A stretch of 9,503 bases of DNA from Gammaproteobacteria bacterium. GTDB taxonomy: Bacteria > Pseudomonadota > Gammaproteobacteria > Pseudomonadales > UBA7434. The translations under genes were made by a program, and so were the position numbers. The stretch is from contig JAJRPK010000347.1 in NCBI GenBank assembly GCA_024280785.1, positions 1-9,503 of the forward strand. The letters run 5' to 3'. Below the pieces are notes generated by a model. That model did not search any database and was not told where the DNA came from. It saw only the letters and a list, made by a program, of their open reading frames with translations. Below, piece by piece: positions 7,271 to 9,503 of this stretch (position 1 is its first letter; every line of letters starts with the position of its first letter).

Positions 7271-8386
7271 TCACGCTGTTACGGCAACAGCTTCTCGCAC
7301 CTCACCATGTTTCACGTGAAACACTTTCATTTGATTTGACCGATTCCAACCCTGTTGAATTAGATCATCTGGAGAAACACAAGTTAAAAACAACTGAACG
7401 TCCAGCGACTCCAGCAAAACACAAAGCTTTTTTTGATGCTCTTGATCTATTTCTGCCGGCAGATCATCAATCAACAACAAACATTTTTTTCCCGTTGTTC
7501 TGCCTAGCAGCTGACATTGGGCCAACCTCAGCGCATACACAACCAGTTTCTGTTGGCCCCGAGATAATACCTGAGCCGCATCAATACCATTCACCTGCAT
7601 CTTTAAATCTGCTCTATGTGGCCCGCAATGGGTAATCCCTCTCCGACAATCCCTCTCATAGCTAGCATCTAAAACAGTTGCTAGTTCGAGCTCCATATCC
7701 CACCCACGGTAATAACAAACTGACAACCCTGGAACTTCCACTAGTCTTGACAACAGCTCCATAAAAACTGGTATAAAGGACTGAATATAGGACTCTCTGG
7801 CGCGATCAATCAAAGCAGCTGTATCTAGCAATTCCTGATTCCAGGCAGATAATTCCATTAATCGGGCGTTTCCCGCCCGCAGAATACTGTTCCTCTGCTT
7901 AATACAGCGCTGCATTCTCTGCCAGGCTAAATAAAAGGAATGTTCCACGTGAAACACTCCCCAGTCGATAAATTGACGCCTTTGCTTGGGGCCTCCCTCA
8001 ATCAAAGAATAAGCGGTTGGGTTAATAAGCTGGATAGGAAGAACCTCTGCCAGCCGAACAAGTCCCTTTTCGTCTTGGCCCCCTATACGAACATGAAATC
8101 TACCACGCCTAGAGCGCTTAACGCCTACCGCTACAGGAAGACCACGGTCACGCTCTACCTGTCCAAAAACAGTACACGCTTCTTGATTAAATTGAATAAC
8201 CGGCTGCAGTTGAACGCTTCGAAAAGAACGCGCCAACCCCAAAATATGAATAGCCTCTAGGATGGAGGTTTTTCCGGCACCATTTGCGCCATAGAAAATA
8301 TTGACCTTAGCAAGGTCTTCTATAATAACAGAAGAAAGATTGCGTACAGAAGAAATTTCTAACCTGGAAAGTTTCACGTGAAACAC
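7271..8386 (-). CDS. recF: DNA replication and repair protein RecF
   Basis: An SMC/ABC-like ATPase that with RecO and RecR loads RecA at single-strand gaps and helps restart stalled forks. The 371-residue protein shows Walker A GANGAGKT (33-40), the early block LEAIHILGLARSFRS (43-57), INPTAYSLIEGGPKQRRQFIDWGVFHVEH (121-149), CGPHRADL (254-261), the ABC signature LSRGQQK (274-280) and Walker B LLLIDDLPAEID (303-314). It is slightly longer than E. coli RecF (357). The start is uncertain: GTG at 8386 gives MFHVKLSRLE, and the GTG three codons on (8375-8377) gives MKLSRLE. Neither has a clear ribosome site, and no ATG is available before an in-frame stop at 8432-8434. It follows dnaN by 105 bases in the same direction and is probably co-transcribed. 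Three parS sites lie in its coding sequence, giving FHVK, FHVEH and FHVKH peptides. Confidence 0.96.
   Translation of the reverse strand: MFHVKLSRLEISSVRNLSSVIIEDLAKVNIFYGANGAGKTSILEAIHILGLARSFRSVQLQPVIQFNQEACTVFGQVERDRGLPVAVGVKRSRRGRFHVRIGGQDEKGLVRLAEVLPIQLINPTAYSLIEGGPKQRRQFIDWGVFHVEHSFYLAWQRMQRCIKQRNSILRAGNARLMELSAWNQELLDTAALIDRARESYIQSFIPVFMELLSRLVEVPGLSVCYYRGWDMELELATVLDASYERDCRRGITHCGPHRADLKMQVNGIDAAQVLSRGQQKLVVYALRLAQCQLLGRTTGKKCLLLIDDLPAEIDQEHQKKLCVLLESLDVQLFLTCVSPDDLIQQGWNRSNQMKVFHVKHGEVREAVAVTA
7308..7323. other. parS: parS centromere site (ParB-binding), recF 3' end
   Basis: TGTTTCACGTGAAACA is a perfect 16-base palindrome and a full match to the bacterial parS consensus TGTTNCACGTGAAACA. 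ParB (Spo0J) binds this sequence, spreads as a CTP-dependent clamp and guides origin segregation with ParA and SMC/MukB-type loaders. It lies in recF codons 355-360, read on the minus strand as VFHVKH. Proximity to the dnaN-recF-gyrB cluster, and so to oriC, is where parS sites normally lie. Confidence 0.95.
7941..7956. other. parS: parS centromere site (ParB-binding), recF middle
   Basis: TGTTCCACGTGAAACA matches the parS consensus at all positions, with C at the variable base. It falls in recF codons 144-149, read on the minus strand as VFHVEH within the conserved DWG-FH block of RecF. It is 633 bases from the site at 7308 and 429 bases from the one at 8370 (start to start). Confidence 0.95.
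8370..8385. other. parS: parS centromere site (ParB-binding) over the recF start
   Basis: AGTTTCACGTGAAACA matches the parS consensus at 15 of 16 positions; only the first base (A for T) differs, and the inner 14 bases are a perfect palindrome. It covers the first codons of recF: the proposed GTG start shares its last two bases with the site, and the alternative GTG start is the palindrome centre. All three sites are followed on the plus strand by CT after the final ACA. Confidence 0.87.
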
Positions 8387-8491
8387 TGCCGCAAGAATAA
8401 AAACCCTCTGTCTATCACGCCTGAGTAGCCTTTAAAATATATTGCCAATATGTAAGCCCAGCCTAAATGCTTGCACTAAACAAAGAGCTTG
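8387..8491. other. dnaN-recF spacer without gene
   Basis: The 105 bases between the dnaN stop and recF start hold no T-tracted hairpin and no convincing promoter. The only structure seen is a 13-base dyad, ATATTGCCAATAT, at 8439-8451. The absence of a terminator fits co-transcription of dnaN and recF. Confidence 0.5.
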
Positions 8492-9503
8492 TTATAACCG
8501 CATCGGCATAACAACATACATGGCATTATTATCTTCATCACCATCTTGTATTAGCGCACTACTATTAGCATCGGATAATGTTACCCGCACCTGATCGCCA
8601 CGCAAAGCGCCAAGCACATCAATCAAGTAACTTACATTAAAGCCCATTTCGACGCTATCTCCTTGATAATTAACAGAAACTTCTTCGTTTGCTTCTTCCT
8701 GCTCCGGGTTATTTGCCTGAATTCCGATAATACCGTCACTTAACGTAAAGCGGATCCCTCGAAATTTTTCATTGGACAGTATCGCCGACCTACTTAATGC
8801 TGCCTTTAATTCCAAGCGTTCAGCGAGCACCAACTTGTTACCACCCTTCGGCAAAACACGCTCAAAATCAGGAAATTTGCCATCTACCAGCTTGGAAACA
8901 AAAGTCATATCACCAGCTGCGGCCCGTATATGGTTAGCGCCAAATTCAATAGTGATTGTTGACTCGTCGTCAGTTAACAAACGAGAAAGCTCAAGCACCC
9001 CTTTTCGGGGAACTATAAACTGTCGCTTATCGCCTTCTATCTTTTCTTCCAGGTCTACATGCGCTATAGCTAGCCTATGGCCATCCGTAGAAACTGCTTT
9101 TAATTGTTTCCCGCTCAACTGCCACAACATGCCATTTAAATAATAACGAACATCTTGTTGCGCCATCGAAAATGCTGTTCGTTCAATTAACTGGTTTAAC
9201 TCTCCCTGATTAACAGTGACGGAAAAGCTACTATCATCTCGTTGCACCGACGGGAAGTCATTAGCCGACAATGTCGCTAAACTGAACCGACTTCTACCAC
9301 TACTTACAACCGCTTTTCCGTCGACTAAAGAAAAAGCAATCTCACTTTCTTCTGGCAAAGATTTGCAAATATCAACCAACTTACGAGCAGGTATCGTTAT
9401 TTCGCCTTTCTGTTCCGCCGAAACCTCTAACCTAACGATCGCACTTAACTCAACTTCCAGGTCTGTACCGGTAAGCAATAACGTCTTTCCACTCACTTTT
9501 AAC
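8492..9503 (-). CDS. dnaN: DNA polymerase III beta sliding clamp, 5' end outside the window
   Basis: The ring-shaped processivity clamp of the replicase, which also docks mismatch-repair and translesion enzymes. About 336 residues are visible. Recognisable stretches are LTGTDLEVEL, ARKLVDICKSLPEE, SGRSRFSLATL, the very conserved MAQQDVRYYLNGML, ATDGHRLA-type text (here VSTDGHRLA), VPRKGVLEL, FVSKLVDGKFPDFERVLP, ILSNEKFRGIR, ANNPEQEEA, GFNVSYLIDVL and the canonical C-terminus YVVMPMRL. These cover the three repeated clamp domains and the peptide-binding groove. The frame stays open through the window edge at 9503; a typical clamp has about 366-367 residues, so roughly the first 30 codons are missing. 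The GTG at 9494-9496 is an internal Val, not the start. dnaA is expected just beyond the edge. Confidence 0.98.
   Translation of the reverse strand, partial: LKVSGKTLLLTGTDLEVELSAIVRLEVSAEQKGEITIPARKLVDICKSLPEESEIAFSLVDGKAVVSSGRSRFSLATLSANDFPSVQRDDSSFSVTVNQGELNQLIERTAFSMAQQDVRYYLNGMLWQLSGKQLKAVSTDGHRLAIAHVDLEEKIEGDKRQFIVPRKGVLELSRLLTDDESTITIEFGANHIRAAAGDMTFVSKLVDGKFPDFERVLPKGGNKLVLAERLELKAALSRSAILSNEKFRGIRFTLSDGIIGIQANNPEQEEANEEVSVNYQGDSVEMGFNVSYLIDVLGALRGDQVRVTLSDANSSALIQDGDEDNNAMYVVMPMRL

Noticed and set aside
7940..8260. Plus-strand open frame beginning MFHVKH within recF
   Set aside because: It starts in the parS palindrome, which reads FHVKH on both strands. The rest has no family features and is antisense to well-conserved RecF.
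1..9503. A novel defence, mobile or biosynthetic system
   Set aside because: All long genes belong to well-known housekeeping families in a conserved origin-proximal order; no transposase, integrase, toxin, nuclease or repeat array is visible.

Overview
The window is an origin-proximal housekeeping segment of a gammaproteobacterial chromosome. The right half reads, on the minus strand, dnaN (5' end cut off by the window edge), recF, gyrB. This is the downstream part of the classic dnaA-dnaN-recF-gyrB cluster next to oriC. The left half reads, on the plus strand, glyQ, glyS, a lysophospholipid acyltransferase and a small flavin-fold protein, running tail-to-tail into gyrB. The glyQ-glyS-acyltransferase-gyrB neighbourhood, the 806-residue GyrB with the gammaproteobacterial insert, and protein similarity recalled from Pseudomonas point to a pseudomonad- or Cellvibrio-like gammaproteobacterium. 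The lineage below class is inference. Base composition looks moderate and even, with no sign of foreign DNA, insertion sequences, CRISPR arrays, tRNA or rRNA genes.

Region by region: 1-152 is the glyQ leader, with a TATAAT box. 153-3232 holds glyQ and glyS, overlapping by ATGA, which encode the two subunits of the bacterial glycyl-tRNA synthetase. 3256-4005 encodes a membrane-anchored PlsC-type acyltransferase. 4113-4559 encodes a protein of the pyridoxamine-phosphate-oxidase-like split-barrel family whose stop codon directly abuts the gyrB stop codon. 4560-6980 is gyrB, preceded by a 290-base gap (6981-7270) with a good sigma-70-like promoter. 7271-8386 is recF. 8387-8491 is a short spacer, and 8492-9503 is the dnaN C-terminal nine-tenths.

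The most interesting structure is a cluster of three ParB-binding centromere sites (parS, consensus TGTTNCACGTGAAACA), all inside recF: one over its start codon, one in the middle and one near its end. All three are read in the same phase and give a Phe-His-Val-(Lys/Glu) peptide, so the same DNA serves as protein code and as a segregation site. Apart from this, the window holds conserved replication, repair and translation genes. I did not find a new defence, mobile or biosynthetic system.
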